From Calothrix sp. NIES-4101 (GTDB lineage Bacteria; Cyanobacteriota; Cyanobacteriia; Cyanobacteriales; Nostocaceae): a stretch of 64,000 bases of DNA. The notes beneath the pieces were generated by a model, which was not told where the DNA came from, ran no database searches, and was given only the letters and a program-made list of their open reading frames with translations. A program made the position numbers and the translations under genes. This document shows positions 8,987 through 18,516 of this stretch, one piece after another (the stretch's first letter is position 1; every line of letters begins with the position of its first letter). The stretch is from NCBI GenBank assembly GCA_004296455.1, contig AP018280.1:4340001-4404000 (forward strand). The letters run 5' to 3'.

Positions 8987-11125
8987 ATGAAAACAAGTCA
9001 ATCTCAGCAAATACAGCCAATTAATCAAAGTTTCCAATATTATGAAGCATCTGAAGGTGGATTAAATTTAAGTGACTTCAAAGACAAGATTATCCGGCAG
9101 ATTCATGTGGTAGTCGGAATCACTATTTTTATGTCGTCTTTAGCTTTTGTTAGTGCCCTCAGACGTACTCCTACCTATGAAGCTGGTTTTGAAATACTTT
9201 CTGAGCGAGTCAGTATTGAAACCAAAGTGACTTCTTCTGTCTCACAATCGCGAGAAACTACAGAAGACATTGGAGCCGTTACTTTAGATGAAGTACAAGT
9301 AAAAAACTTAAAAAGTCCTGATCTCATTGCACCTATTGTCACAAAATTAAAAGAAAAGTATCCAGGAATTAATTACGACTCGATTACTAGCACACTCAGC
9401 TTAAAAGCTGACGAAAAAAAAGGAATTTTAGAAGTATTTTATCAACATAGCGATCGCGAGCAAGTCAAAGATGTTTTAGAAGAGTTAATACAAGTTTATT
9501 TGAACTATAGTTTGAGAAAAAGGCAATCCGGAGTAAATAGAGGACTAGATTTTTTAAACCAGCAAATTCCCAGAATACAGACTAAGGTAAATATACTTAA
9601 TTATAAATTACAAGAATTAAGGAAAAAATATAATATTATTGCTCCAGAAGCTCAGGGTTCTCAACTATCTCAAAGGATAGATACTTTTATTATTAAGCAG
9701 ATTGAATATAAATCACAATTAGAAAAAACTCAAAGACAAGCTGCTCTTGCTAAAAAAGAACTTAATGAGGAATCGACTACATCAACTACAGCGATGCTAA
9801 TTGGGACTTCTCGATATAATGCACTATTGGAAGACTTGCAGAAAATAGATAGCGAAATTGCCAAACAATCTGCGATTTTTTCAGATCAAAGTACCAAAAT
9901 TCAGAATTTACAAGAACAAAGACGAGCCATAGTTTCTCTCATAAATTTAGAAATAGCTACTATTCAACAAAAAATTGATAATCAAGTTAGTTTAGAACAA
10001 AAACAGATACAAGCTATTAATAGAGAAATCGCAAATATGCAAAAAAGTTTCCAAGAATGGTTGGAGGTGACAGGAAAATACGAAAATATCGAACGAGAAA
10101 TGACAATCACAGTTAAACAGCTGAATGAACTTTTAATTCAACGAGAAGCCCTACGGCTGGAATCTGCTCAAAAGGAAGCTCCTTGGAAGTTGCTTACTCT
10201 CGTAGGGGAACCCAAAAGGAATGCTGCTAGTATCGCAAATTACATAGTATTAGGTACGGTTTTAGGGTTGTTGCTTGGTGTAGGAGCAGCATTACTCTTA
10301 GAGACATCTCAAAATCTAGTGTACAATCCTAATCAAATTCAAGAAATTACTAATCAACCAATTTTAGGGATTATTCCCTTTAATAACTCTTACAACAACT
10401 TGTATTTTCAGAAAATACTTGATTTCATTAAACAACTATATTCAAAAGAAAAGCAGTCAATAAATAAAAATTATAATAGAAACTATGCTGTCAAAAATTT
10501 GCTTTCCCCATATGTAGAAGCTTATGTTTTTTTAGCATCTAACTTGAGCTTATTTGCAAAAGACAAAGACATTCATTCTCTGATTGTTACTTCTACGATA
10601 TCAGGGGAAGGAAAATCTACTGTGGCGCTTAATTTAGCTAAAGTTATAGCAGCGTCAGGAACTAGAGTCTTAGTTGTTGATGTTGATATACGTAATCCAG
10701 GGAATTTAACTAGTGCTATGGCATTAAGTTCAATCAAAGGTTTAAGCGATATTTTATTATCTGATAATTTAGATGCTGCTATCAATATCAAGAGCGTTAT
10801 TGAACAATCTTTTTTAGATGAAAATTTATTTATTTTGTCGTCAAGAAATACAAATAGCGATATTAATATTAGTGGCTTACTGGCTTCTGCAAAAATGCGA
10901 AACTTGATGCAAGAATTACAACAAATCTTTGAGCTAGTCATTTATGATGTTGCTTCAATTGTTGATTATGCCGATGTCAAGTTGTTAGCTAATAACACTG
11001 ATGGAGTAGTGTTAGTAACTGGTTTAGGTAAGTTACAAGGTTTAAAGCTCAAAGAAGCTGTTTCTCAATTAAATATATCTAAAATACCTATGTTGGGTGT
11101 AGTGATTAATCATTTGACTAATTAA
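8987..11125 (+). CDS. Wzc-like polysaccharide co-polymerase / tyrosine-autokinase
   Basis: A 712-residue inner-membrane protein expected to control chain length and export of the polysaccharide made by the genes that follow. The N-terminal Wzz-type domain has one membrane segment at about 45-62 and a second at about 418-436 (VLGTVLGLLLGVGAALLLE). A long coiled-coil periplasmic region lies between them (about 180-400). The cytoplasmic BY-kinase/ParA-like ATPase (about 515-705) carries Walker A STISGEGKST, then VLVVDVDIRNP (A') and FELVIYDVAS (Walker B). There is no terminal tyrosine cluster, so autophosphorylation of the classic kind is doubtful. It is the only plus-strand gene of the cluster and converges on the next gene with a 19-bp gap. 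Confidence 0.88.
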   Translation: MKTSQSQQIQPINQSFQYYEASEGGLNLSDFKDKIIRQIHVVVGITIFMSSLAFVSALRRTPTYEAGFEILSERVSIETKVTSSVSQSRETTEDIGAVTLDEVQVKNLKSPDLIAPIVTKLKEKYPGINYDSITSTLSLKADEKKGILEVFYQHSDREQVKDVLEELIQVYLNYSLRKRQSGVNRGLDFLNQQIPRIQTKVNILNYKLQELRKKYNIIAPEAQGSQLSQRIDTFIIKQIEYKSQLEKTQRQAALAKKELNEESTTSTTAMLIGTSRYNALLEDLQKIDSEIAKQSAIFSDQSTKIQNLQEQRRAIVSLINLEIATIQQKIDNQVSLEQKQIQAINREIANMQKSFQEWLEVTGKYENIEREMTITVKQLNELLIQREALRLESAQKEAPWKLLTLVGEPKRNAASIANYIVLGTVLGLLLGVGAALLLETSQNLVYNPNQIQEITNQPILGIIPFNNSYNNLYFQKILDFIKQLYSKEKQSINKNYNRNYAVKNLLSPYVEAYVFLASNLSLFAKDKDIHSLIVTSTISGEGKSTVALNLAKVIAASGTRVLVVDVDIRNPGNLTSAMALSSIKGLSDILLSDNLDAAINIKSVIEQSFLDENLFILSSRNTNSDINISGLLASAKMRNLMQELQQIFELVIYDVASIVDYADVKLLANNTDGVVLVTGLGKLQGLKLKEAVSQLNISKIPMLGVVINHLTN

Positions 11126-11144
11126 TTGGCAATAACTTTCCGTT

Positions 11145-12275
11145 TTAAGAACACTTTGAATTAACTCGATCATATAGATTTAAATATTGCTTGGCTATAT
11201 TTGATTTTTCAAAGCGCTCTACATCGGTATAGTTTGATAAATTAGGTTTCTTTATCGATTGAATAATGGCTTGGCTGAGGTTAGTAACAGCATCAGTCTC
11301 TAAAGAAAAATAAGTACAGTCATTAGTACCAACTTCTCTAAAAATTGGGATATCAGAGCAGACAATTAAATTTCTGAAGTGGAGAGCTTCAGCTAGAGGC
11401 AGACAAAAACCTTCCGTGGCAGAAGGAATTATAAAAACTTGACAATTTTGATATAACCAACACAATTCTGGATCATCGATCGCAGCTAGTAGGATTACTT
11501 TATTTTCTACAGATAAATGGCTAATTAAATCTTTAATATTTTGAGTTTCTGGTCCATAAGTCCCAACAATGACTAATTTAGTATCTAAAACTAATTGCTT
11601 GTTATTTAGTAACTGTGAATAAGCTTTAATCAACAAATCTAAATTTTTATTCTGACGATGTTGAGCAACAGATAATAAAAATAAACTATTTGCTGGTATC
11701 TTTTGAGGAACTTGAGGTTTAACATTCTCAAAATCAACAAAGTTATAAATTACATCAATTGCTGTACTGGGTTTAAGATGGGGAAAATAAAACTTTAGTT
11801 TATCTAATGTTACTTTAGATACGCAAGCAAGACCATCGCTATTACTAATACATTGATTTAAAAATAGACGATTAAACCAAACTTGAGGAAAGCCGAAGTT
11901 ATCGGGACATTCGTAAGGGTATAAATCATGAATCGTAGTCACCACAGAAGCATTAAATTTAGCTCTGAGGAACGGGAAAGGAAACGAAAAATGAATAATA
12001 TCTGCACGGAGATTATTTACTAGTTGGGGTAAACCCCTGAGAAACCAAATATTTCTGGTGAGAGAACTGTTTTTGATATTGACACTAATTAGTTGAATTT
12101 TTTCAGAGGTCAGAGGAAAAGAGGTTTCAAAATATTTTGTTTGCCAAGCTCCTATCACTAAACTGATTTTGGTAACTTCTTCATTTCCTGCTAAACAACG
12201 AGCTAGATTAGCTGCGTGTCGGCAAACACCAGTTGGTTGAATAGGTCGATGTAAAGCGGCAATTAAAACATGCAT
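11145..12275 (-). CDS. Glycosyltransferase family 4 (GT-B)
   Basis: A 376-residue protein. The N-terminal half holds the acceptor domain (MHVLIAALHRPIQPTGVCRH; TTIHDLYPYECPDNFG). The C-terminal half is the nucleotide-sugar domain, with SVAQHRQNKNLDLLIKAYSQ and the E-x7-E signature EGFCLPLAEALHF. It is expected to add one sugar to the growing repeat unit at the cytoplasmic face; sugar and linkage cannot be read from sequence. It starts 2 bp after the stop of the beta-helix gene, so the two are probably co-transcribed. Confidence 0.85.
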   Translation of the reverse strand: MHVLIAALHRPIQPTGVCRHAANLARCLAGNEEVTKISLVIGAWQTKYFETSFPLTSEKIQLISVNIKNSSLTRNIWFLRGLPQLVNNLRADIIHFSFPFPFLRAKFNASVVTTIHDLYPYECPDNFGFPQVWFNRLFLNQCISNSDGLACVSKVTLDKLKFYFPHLKPSTAIDVIYNFVDFENVKPQVPQKIPANSLFLLSVAQHRQNKNLDLLIKAYSQLLNNKQLVLDTKLVIVGTYGPETQNIKDLISHLSVENKVILLAAIDDPELCWLYQNCQVFIIPSATEGFCLPLAEALHFRNLIVCSDIPIFREVGTNDCTYFSLETDAVTNLSQAIIQSIKKPNLSNYTDVERFEKSNIAKQYLNLYDRVNSKCS

Positions 12276-12277
12276 AT

Positions 12278-14185
12278 TTAATTATTTTTTTTCAAATTGT
12301 TCTCTAAAGTTGAACCAGCTTTCCAGATGGGAGTACCTCGCTCGTATGCACCAATATCGGGCGCATCACCAACAAAATTTTCTGTAATACCAGGAATTAT
12401 CACCCCAGCATCAATAGCTGGAGAGTTTGACTTTAAGCTAAAGTCAGGAAGATATTTTGCTTCTTTGGTAGGAGGTTGAGAAAACTTCGGATTATTGTTT
12501 ATAAACAAATTATTGGATTGTTTATTGGCAGTTATAGTTTTAGATGCTGCAAAAATATTATTACGTGCTGCAATAGAACCTCCACCCATAACCACTTCTC
12601 CCATAAAAGTATTATTAAAGACTCGCTCGTATCCTCTAGGACTACCTACCACGAAGTTATGGTTGTCTTTTCCTCCAGTTAAATTCCAGACTACATTATG
12701 GTGAATAGTGCTGTTAAAGCTTTCGAGGTCTAAATAAATACCGCGAGTACCCCAGAATGGACTAAAAGCTTGGGTATCTCGAATCCAGTTATGATGAATC
12801 GAACCACCTTCTAAATTAATGTAGCAGCAAATGTAAATAGCTCCTAAGTCGGTACTGAGCATACCAAAGCGAGAAATATCATTATAAGCAATTTCAATGT
12901 TACCAGCATCTGTACCTGCGGTATGCCAATCAATATTAATTGCGTCACGACCAGCACGAGAGATTGTGTTATGGGTAATTTGATGACCAGTGCCATTAAT
13001 GCGGACAGGAGCGGCATAGGACACCATGTAATTACTGTTGGTAATAATATTGTTGGTTACTGTATGATTTTTCCCTTCTAGCAGTACACCATTACCAGAA
13101 CTCCACTCGATTATTGAGTTTTTGAGTGTATGACTGTTTCCACGTAATTGAATTCCAGTATCGTGGGCATGGGAAGCCACAATTAAACCATTATCAGAGT
13201 TAGGAGCTTGTTCTGAATTGGGTAGGGGTGGAAGAGTCATGTGGTGGGACACATATTTAGCTCGAATACCATCAATAACTATATTAGTGCTGCGATCGCT
13301 CGTGGTAATTGTGTTAGCAAATAGGTTTAAATTACGTAAAGAGATATAAGAGCGATCGCTTAAATCGAAAGAAAAGTTGCGCTGTTTGACTTCTACTTTC
13401 GTTGGTATCTTACTGTCAAAAGCCCAGAGGTAAAGAGTTTGGCTTTTATAGTCGTAAAACCATTCTCCTGGACTATCAAGTAATTCTAATTTGCCAAATA
13501 GATAAAACCAAAATCCGCCCCTATCCCAAGGAGCAGTCATTTGAGCAGTTAATTTTCCTGCTGTTCCACCAGTTATTGTACCTGTGCGGGTGGTATACCA
13601 TTCATTAGTCCAGACTTTTGCACCAGTCCATCCCTCAGACAAATGAGGAATTTCTTTGTTTTCAATACTAGCTAATAGTCCTCCCTGACTTTTAACCCCT
13701 CCACCTATGAGAGTAGGACGTAGGAAATCTCGTTTTTCATCCATATTGGGAAAACGGGCTTCTGGCATCATTTCCCCATTGATAAATACCTGATTGGCAA
13801 AGAAATCTATATCCCTATAGCCATTGACAGGTAAACTCACCTGGCGACGATAAACTGAGTTGCGATATGTAGTCCATCCTTCAACTGCTTCAGTCCCAGA
13901 AATAGTGACATTTTCATTTTTATAAGCTGCAAAGGTTATGGGTGCTGCTGCTGTCCCTGAAACCCCAGGACGAACCTCCTCACGATAAATGCCCGCTCTT
14001 AGCCAACAAGTTCCCCCTGGCTGAACAACAGTGGCACATTTTTGAATAGTTTTAAACGGGCGATCGATTGTTCCAGGATTTTTGTCTGAACCAGTTGGTG
14101 CAACAACGTAAACTCGATTGCGTGCAGAGATAGCCAATACGAGCAAAGTACTGATGCTAGTTGATGAAAATCTTAATATGTTCAT
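12278..14185 (-). CDS. Secreted right-handed parallel beta-helix protein
   Basis: A 635-residue protein with a short hydrophobic N-terminus (SISTLLVLAISA) that could act as a signal peptide. It then has the family opening VYVVAPTGSDKNPGTIDRPF and GGTCWLRAGIYREE, followed by many turn-like repeats rich in N and I (for example NSIIEWSSGNGVLLEG and ITHNTISRAGRDAIN) across about 250-560. Such proteins are polysaccharide lyases, epimerases or structural surface proteins. Its place in the cluster suggests it trims, modifies or binds the exported glycan. Catalytic residues cannot be assigned. An alternative is a purely structural sheath protein. Confidence 0.75.
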   Translation of the reverse strand: MNILRFSSTSISTLLVLAISARNRVYVVAPTGSDKNPGTIDRPFKTIQKCATVVQPGGTCWLRAGIYREEVRPGVSGTAAAPITFAAYKNENVTISGTEAVEGWTTYRNSVYRRQVSLPVNGYRDIDFFANQVFINGEMMPEARFPNMDEKRDFLRPTLIGGGVKSQGGLLASIENKEIPHLSEGWTGAKVWTNEWYTTRTGTITGGTAGKLTAQMTAPWDRGGFWFYLFGKLELLDSPGEWFYDYKSQTLYLWAFDSKIPTKVEVKQRNFSFDLSDRSYISLRNLNLFANTITTSDRSTNIVIDGIRAKYVSHHMTLPPLPNSEQAPNSDNGLIVASHAHDTGIQLRGNSHTLKNSIIEWSSGNGVLLEGKNHTVTNNIITNSNYMVSYAAPVRINGTGHQITHNTISRAGRDAINIDWHTAGTDAGNIEIAYNDISRFGMLSTDLGAIYICCYINLEGGSIHHNWIRDTQAFSPFWGTRGIYLDLESFNSTIHHNVVWNLTGGKDNHNFVVGSPRGYERVFNNTFMGEVVMGGGSIAARNNIFAASKTITANKQSNNLFINNNPKFSQPPTKEAKYLPDFSLKSNSPAIDAGVIIPGITENFVGDAPDIGAYERGTPIWKAGSTLENNLKKNN

Positions 14186-14395
14186 GAGATTTGAAAATTT
14201 CTAGCCTCTAACATTACTCACAAGTTAAGCTCATAACCTATTTGTCAATAAGCAATAGTGCTTAAATTTTGGGACAAAATGGGGCTAAAAAACAGAATTT
14301 TTCAGTCTGCGGTCGCGTCATATCAAAAAGCATCTTTTACTCCTGTCCTACAAATTGAGTAGTCAGCTAAATTTGATACTCAATATGCCTTTGAT

Positions 14396-15796
14396 TTATA
14401 GCTTAATTACTGTTGACACAAAGAGATTTACTTTAACTTGTGACGAATGAGCCTCTAATACATGTTTTCTTTCATGCCAATGTAATCCAATCAAAAGAGC
14501 TACTGAAATCATGTAACCTGGTTCTTCCATTTGAGTCAGAAAAAAACCATAAACTAGGGTATTAAGAACTAAATACTTAGAAAAGTCATCTAGGCAAAGC
14601 CGTTGCCATGTGAAAATACCAAGATAGAGATAGCTTCCCAATCCCAAGAATCCGATGTCTCCCCAAATACCAGCCCAGCTAAATAATGGAACAAAAAAAG
14701 TACTTGACATTAGAATCCAGCTACTATTTATCAACTCCCAAATTCTTCCATACAGTGGATGTGTAGTAGCTCCCAGAGGACCCAATAAAGACCAATAATC
14801 ATGAATTGTCCATCCTCCGAGACGCCCCAAGGTATGACCAGGTCCTAGACCAAATAACCAATTCAATGGTGATTTATAGTAGGAGATAACCATACGAATT
14901 CCTTCTATTTTTAAACTAGGACCAGCATCTGGTCCTTGATACATATCTGTTCTGTCCAAAAAGTATCCAAAGAGTTTCAAACCTTCTACATTGTATGCTG
15001 CCCAATAAAATGCATACAGTCCTAATCCAAGACAAATCCCATAGGTAAAAAACTGCTTGATATTTAGAAATTTGCTTAGTACTAGAAGTACCCAGCCTAA
15101 AAAACAAGTTAGGAATACTTGTTTAGTATCAGAAATCACTATGTGATGTATGGTAGCTGGAAACACCAACATTCGAAGCCAAGTGGGTATTGATTTTATA
15201 TACAAAAAAAAGTAGAGACCAACCATGACAGATATGCCCGCAGAAACATAACCACCAGCTCCAGCTAGATAAAAAGTGCCTTGAACCTGATCTTCTAGGG
15301 TGTAACCACCAACCATACCCATCCGACCAGTACTAAGCATAAAATATTGGACTTCGGCAGCCAAAAAATTAATCAAAGCAGAAATTAAAATCCAAAAGCG
15401 TATTCTCTCTATTTGCTTGAAGGAAAGAGGCGTGGCAATAATAGCAACTAATAATAGAAAAGGTTCTCCGAGAATTAAAAAATTAAAAACAAGATTGACT
15501 AAACCAGCCTCATTTAAAATTGCACTCGCAAACATTACAACAATAAAGATAAATAAATGGACTAATAGCACCAGTGAAATATAAATCTGTTCTCGATTTT
15601 TTGCACGAGTCGTTGTTATTGCAACTCCAAAAGTAACTAGAGCAGCTACAAAGTGGAAGAAGTTTAGTGCTGAAGGGGCATGGGCTATGCTACAGAATAT
15701 TCGTGAATAAAAAATAGTTGAGAAGGTAAAAATAATCAGGGTTGTTGTACCTATATCATATTTTTTTTTTGCAATATTAAGTTTTTCATATTTCAT
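14396..15796 (-). CDS. O-antigen polymerase/ligase-like membrane protein (Wzy-like)
   Basis: A 466-residue, strongly hydrophobic protein with about 10-12 membrane segments and one large polar loop at about 280-360 (GLGPGHTLGRLGG; HPLYGRIWELINSSW), the layout of Wzy polymerases and WaaL ligases. It probably polymerises the lipid-linked repeat units. The low sequence conservation of this family means the call rests mainly on topology and context. The 210 bp between it and the beta-helix gene could hold a promoter. Confidence 0.75.
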   Translation of the reverse strand: MKYEKLNIAKKKYDIGTTTLIIFTFSTIFYSRIFCSIAHAPSALNFFHFVAALVTFGVAITTTRAKNREQIYISLVLLVHLFIFIVVMFASAILNEAGLVNLVFNFLILGEPFLLLVAIIATPLSFKQIERIRFWILISALINFLAAEVQYFMLSTGRMGMVGGYTLEDQVQGTFYLAGAGGYVSAGISVMVGLYFFLYIKSIPTWLRMLVFPATIHHIVISDTKQVFLTCFLGWVLLVLSKFLNIKQFFTYGICLGLGLYAFYWAAYNVEGLKLFGYFLDRTDMYQGPDAGPSLKIEGIRMVISYYKSPLNWLFGLGPGHTLGRLGGWTIHDYWSLLGPLGATTHPLYGRIWELINSSWILMSSTFFVPLFSWAGIWGDIGFLGLGSYLYLGIFTWQRLCLDDFSKYLVLNTLVYGFFLTQMEEPGYMISVALLIGLHWHERKHVLEAHSSQVKVNLFVSTVIKL

Positions 15797-15876
15797 ACAT
15801 CATTTTCTGAATATTGGTATAGATTTTAAATTAAATATGATGCATATCATCCTAACTCCTTGAATTGAATAGTTTT

Positions 15877-16031
15877 AGGACTTACGCAAGCATCACAAAA
15901 TAATGACAACTGGCACATATAATTAAGTCTGAGTCAAATCTTCTAAGCTATACTTTATAAGCATTAGAGCCAAATTAATCCTATGTGACAGTTTTAGGAT
16001 AAATGTGCTATTTGCCAGTTGCGCGAGTCCT
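15877..16031. repeat. MITE-like inverted-repeat element, about 155 bp
   Basis: The left end AGGACTTACGCAA (15877-15889) is matched in inverse orientation by TTGCGCGAGTCCT (16019-16031). A further inner match is AACTGGCA against TGCCAGTT. Ends of the AGGACTTACGCA type are common in Nostocales MITEs. It lies in the 320-bp spacer between the polymerase gene and the FkbM gene; no gene is seen in that spacer. Confidence 0.65.
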
Positions 16032-16116
16032 GAGCTTATGTAAAACAGCAATCAAAATATGCCTAGACTTTACTTTTGTTATTTACCTATCTTTGAATAA
16101 TAAAAAAATAGAATCT

Positions 16117-16875
16117 TTAAAGAGCTAGAGGCTTAAATATGAAATTGGAGATGTAAGTTTTACCCAAGGAAGCATGACCATGATAATTGTTGGTATCTTG
16201 ATATTTCTCTAAAGAAAAATCATTCAAAGTTTTTAATTCTCCATTAATCAGAAAGAATCCTTCATACCCCAAAGATAAAATTTTCGTAAATATTTCATCG
16301 ATATTTTTATCAGGGTGATGCCTCTGCTCAATTTCAACCATTATAGTTGGTCGTTGCTGTTTTAATAGTGCAACCGCTCCGTCAATCACAGCTTCTTCAT
16401 GACCCTCAACATCAATTTTAATAAAACCAACATTAGTATGTCCTTGATGGTCTAAAGGCTTCAATGGTACAGTATAGGTTTTTCCTGGTGAAACACCAAT
16501 ATTGTTACTTAATGTCCCTAACTGATCGTAGAGAAAACTATCGACAATTGGAATTGATAAGGTAGCTTGTCCCTCTGAATTTGATAGAGCGATAGTCTGG
16601 ACTGTTACATTTGAACTTACTGATTGAGTCAGAAATTTGGCTAATTCTGGATTTGGTTCATAAGCAAATACTTGACGCGAGAGGCGTGAGAGAAAGTAAG
16701 TGTATACGCCTTTATTTGCACCAATATCTAGGCTATTTTTATTTGGATCAACTAGAGACTTTAAAATTCTGAGTTCCGGTTCTCCATTTCGATAATTCTT
16801 CATCGCAATCAAATGAATAACAAAAGAGGGCGGCAAAATTGCCCTTATTGATTTCTTAATTCTCATCATAACCAT
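16117..16875 (-). CDS. FkbM-family SAM-dependent methyltransferase
   Basis: A 252-residue protein. Motif I is NSLDIGANKGVYTYFLSRL (about 48-66), followed by an acidic motif VFAYEPNPE and the FkbM hallmark GFIKIDVEGHEEAVIDGA (about 150-167). The family O-methylates sugar hydroxyls and is frequent in exopolysaccharide clusters, where it may cap or decorate chains. A second FkbM protein is encoded at 21729-22613. The exact substrate is unknown. The start at MVMMRIKK offers three nearby ATGs. Confidence 0.85.
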   Translation of the reverse strand: MVMMRIKKSIRAILPPSFVIHLIAMKNYRNGEPELRILKSLVDPNKNSLDIGANKGVYTYFLSRLSRQVFAYEPNPELAKFLTQSVSSNVTVQTIALSNSEGQATLSIPIVDSFLYDQLGTLSNNIGVSPGKTYTVPLKPLDHQGHTNVGFIKIDVEGHEEAVIDGAVALLKQQRPTIMVEIEQRHHPDKNIDEIFTKILSLGYEGFFLINGELKTLNDFSLEKYQDTNNYHGHASLGKTYISNFIFKPLAL

Positions 16876-16934
16876 TAATTATTACCTCTCAATGAATAGC
16901 AAATTTATTTTCGATAGATATTCTAACTTTATTT

Positions 16935-17286
16935 AAGTAGCCATCATGAACTGACGTACATCAGGACGGATGAAAATGGAAGGTAAATGTATCTATTTTG
17001 ATAGGCATCGAACTTTTATTTTCAAGTCAGGTGATCACTAAAGAATCAACCTATGTGACAAAACGTAAAATCAGCGAACAAATTAGAAATAGTTTATTTC
17101 ACAGTTTTTACAAAACTAAACATGAAAATAGATATATAGATATGTTTACCTTCAATTTTCATGTCTTCTGGTTTACAGAATTCATGACGACTGACTTGAA
17201 AATAAAAGTTCGATGGCTATCAAAATAGATACATTTACCTTCTATTTTCATCCGTCCTGGTGTGTGTCAGTTCATGATGGCTACTT
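16935..17286. mobile_element. MITE with about 96-bp terminal inverted repeats
   Basis: 16935-17030 and 17191-17286 are near-perfect inverted copies (AAGTAGCCATCATGAACTGA inward), differing at only a handful of positions. The 160-bp centre is AT-rich, without a credible gene, and holds a degraded echo of the repeat (near 17120-17165). There is no transposase, so this is a non-autonomous element or the relic of one. Its right end supplies the TAG stop of the glycosyltransferase at 17281-18408. No target duplication was established. Confidence 0.75.
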
Positions 17287-18408
17287 ATTTACTGATCTTT
17301 TCATAATTTGACTGTATACTTCAGCCACCTCTTTAGCAGTATTTTCCCAAGTAAATAACTTTGCTCTAGCAAGCCCTTTTTCAACCAATTCATTATAATT
17401 CAGAGAATTATGGCAAAGACGAAGAATTTTACTGGCAATTTCCTGAATATTTCTTGGATTGACTAAGATACCAGCATCACCTACAACTTCAGGCATCGCC
17501 GAAACATTTGCTGTAATGACTAGAGTTCCACAAGCCATTGCTTCTAAAAGAGTAATACCAAAGCCTTCATATAGCGAAGGAGCAAGTAAACAATCGGCAG
17601 CATTGTAAATCTGACACAAAGTCGATTTATCTGGTTTACCCAGATACTTAATGTTGTTGTCAAGGTTGTAAGTTTGAATAAAATCTTTCTGCTCTACTGT
17701 AAAATCTGCACCAACTTTCCAAAATTGTATCGCTAAATCTTTTTCTTTCAAAATGGCTAGGGCTTGAAGGATATTTCCTATATTTTTGCGGGGATGATTT
17801 GAACCCACATTAAGAAGACAAGTTGTTTCTGATGAAACTCCCTGTTGGTGACGAAAAGATAGAATTTCTTCTCTTGGTAATGGTTGAAATATAGGTTCAA
17901 CTCCATTGGGAACTATCTTAATTTTCGTCGGATTAATATTTAGTATTTGAGTTGTATCTTTTGCTGTTGCCCCAGAAACCGCAATTATGTTATCTGCATA
18001 CTTCATCCCTTTAACAGAGTATCGCCAAGCATTATTACTAAGCTGCGGTATTTGCGTGGAATTTTTGGCATTATCAGGATAAGAAAAATTAATTAAATCA
18101 TGACAGGTAACAACGGTTGGCTTACCTTTTCCTTGTAACCAATATACGATGTGTCCATCACAAGGCTCCACGATATGGAAAATATCTGCTGCTTTTATCT
18201 GTTGACTAATCATTTGAGGATAACGCCAAAAACGCTCATAGTATTTTTGCACTCTGTAAGCTAAAGAGGAATTGGTTCGATCAAAAGGACGGGGTGCAAA
18301 ATCAATAATTTCCCAATCTGGACGGACGGTTTTGATCCCCGCAATAAGATTGTTACTATAAATATCGATGCTAAATTCTGGCATCGTCCGTACTATTGCC
18401 ACTCTCAT
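17281..18408 (-). CDS. Glycosyltransferase family 4 (GT-B)
   Basis: A 375-residue protein with a GT-B layout: N-terminal MRVAIVRTMPEFSIDIYSNN, HIVEPCDGHIVYWLQGKGKP and TVVTCHDLINFSYPD; C-terminal LNVGSNHPRKNIGNILQALA; and the E-x7-E nucleotide-sugar site YEGFGITLLEAMACGT with PEVVGDAGILVNP. The family includes mannosyl- and glucosyltransferases acting on lipid-linked oligosaccharide. Its last codon and stop lie in the terminal repeat of the adjacent MITE, so the native C-terminus may have been slightly longer or different. Confidence 0.88.
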   Translation of the reverse strand: MRVAIVRTMPEFSIDIYSNNLIAGIKTVRPDWEIIDFAPRPFDRTNSSLAYRVQKYYERFWRYPQMISQQIKAADIFHIVEPCDGHIVYWLQGKGKPTVVTCHDLINFSYPDNAKNSTQIPQLSNNAWRYSVKGMKYADNIIAVSGATAKDTTQILNINPTKIKIVPNGVEPIFQPLPREEILSFRHQQGVSSETTCLLNVGSNHPRKNIGNILQALAILKEKDLAIQFWKVGADFTVEQKDFIQTYNLDNNIKYLGKPDKSTLCQIYNAADCLLAPSLYEGFGITLLEAMACGTLVITANVSAMPEVVGDAGILVNPRNIQEIASKILRLCHNSLNYNELVEKGLARAKLFTWENTAKEVAEVYSQIMKRSVNK

Positions 18409-18516
18409 TGTCTAGCTCCAAAACTAATTTTTTCTGATGTAAAAACAAGATAATAGTCAATCTTTACCTATTAAGACGGTGTCAAGCTGACTTAATTACG
18501 TGGTAAGTTTATTTTT

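Noticed and set aside
16998-17228. 76-codon ORF inside the 352-bp inverted-repeat element
   Set aside because: It runs from one inverted arm into the other and has no protein-family features.
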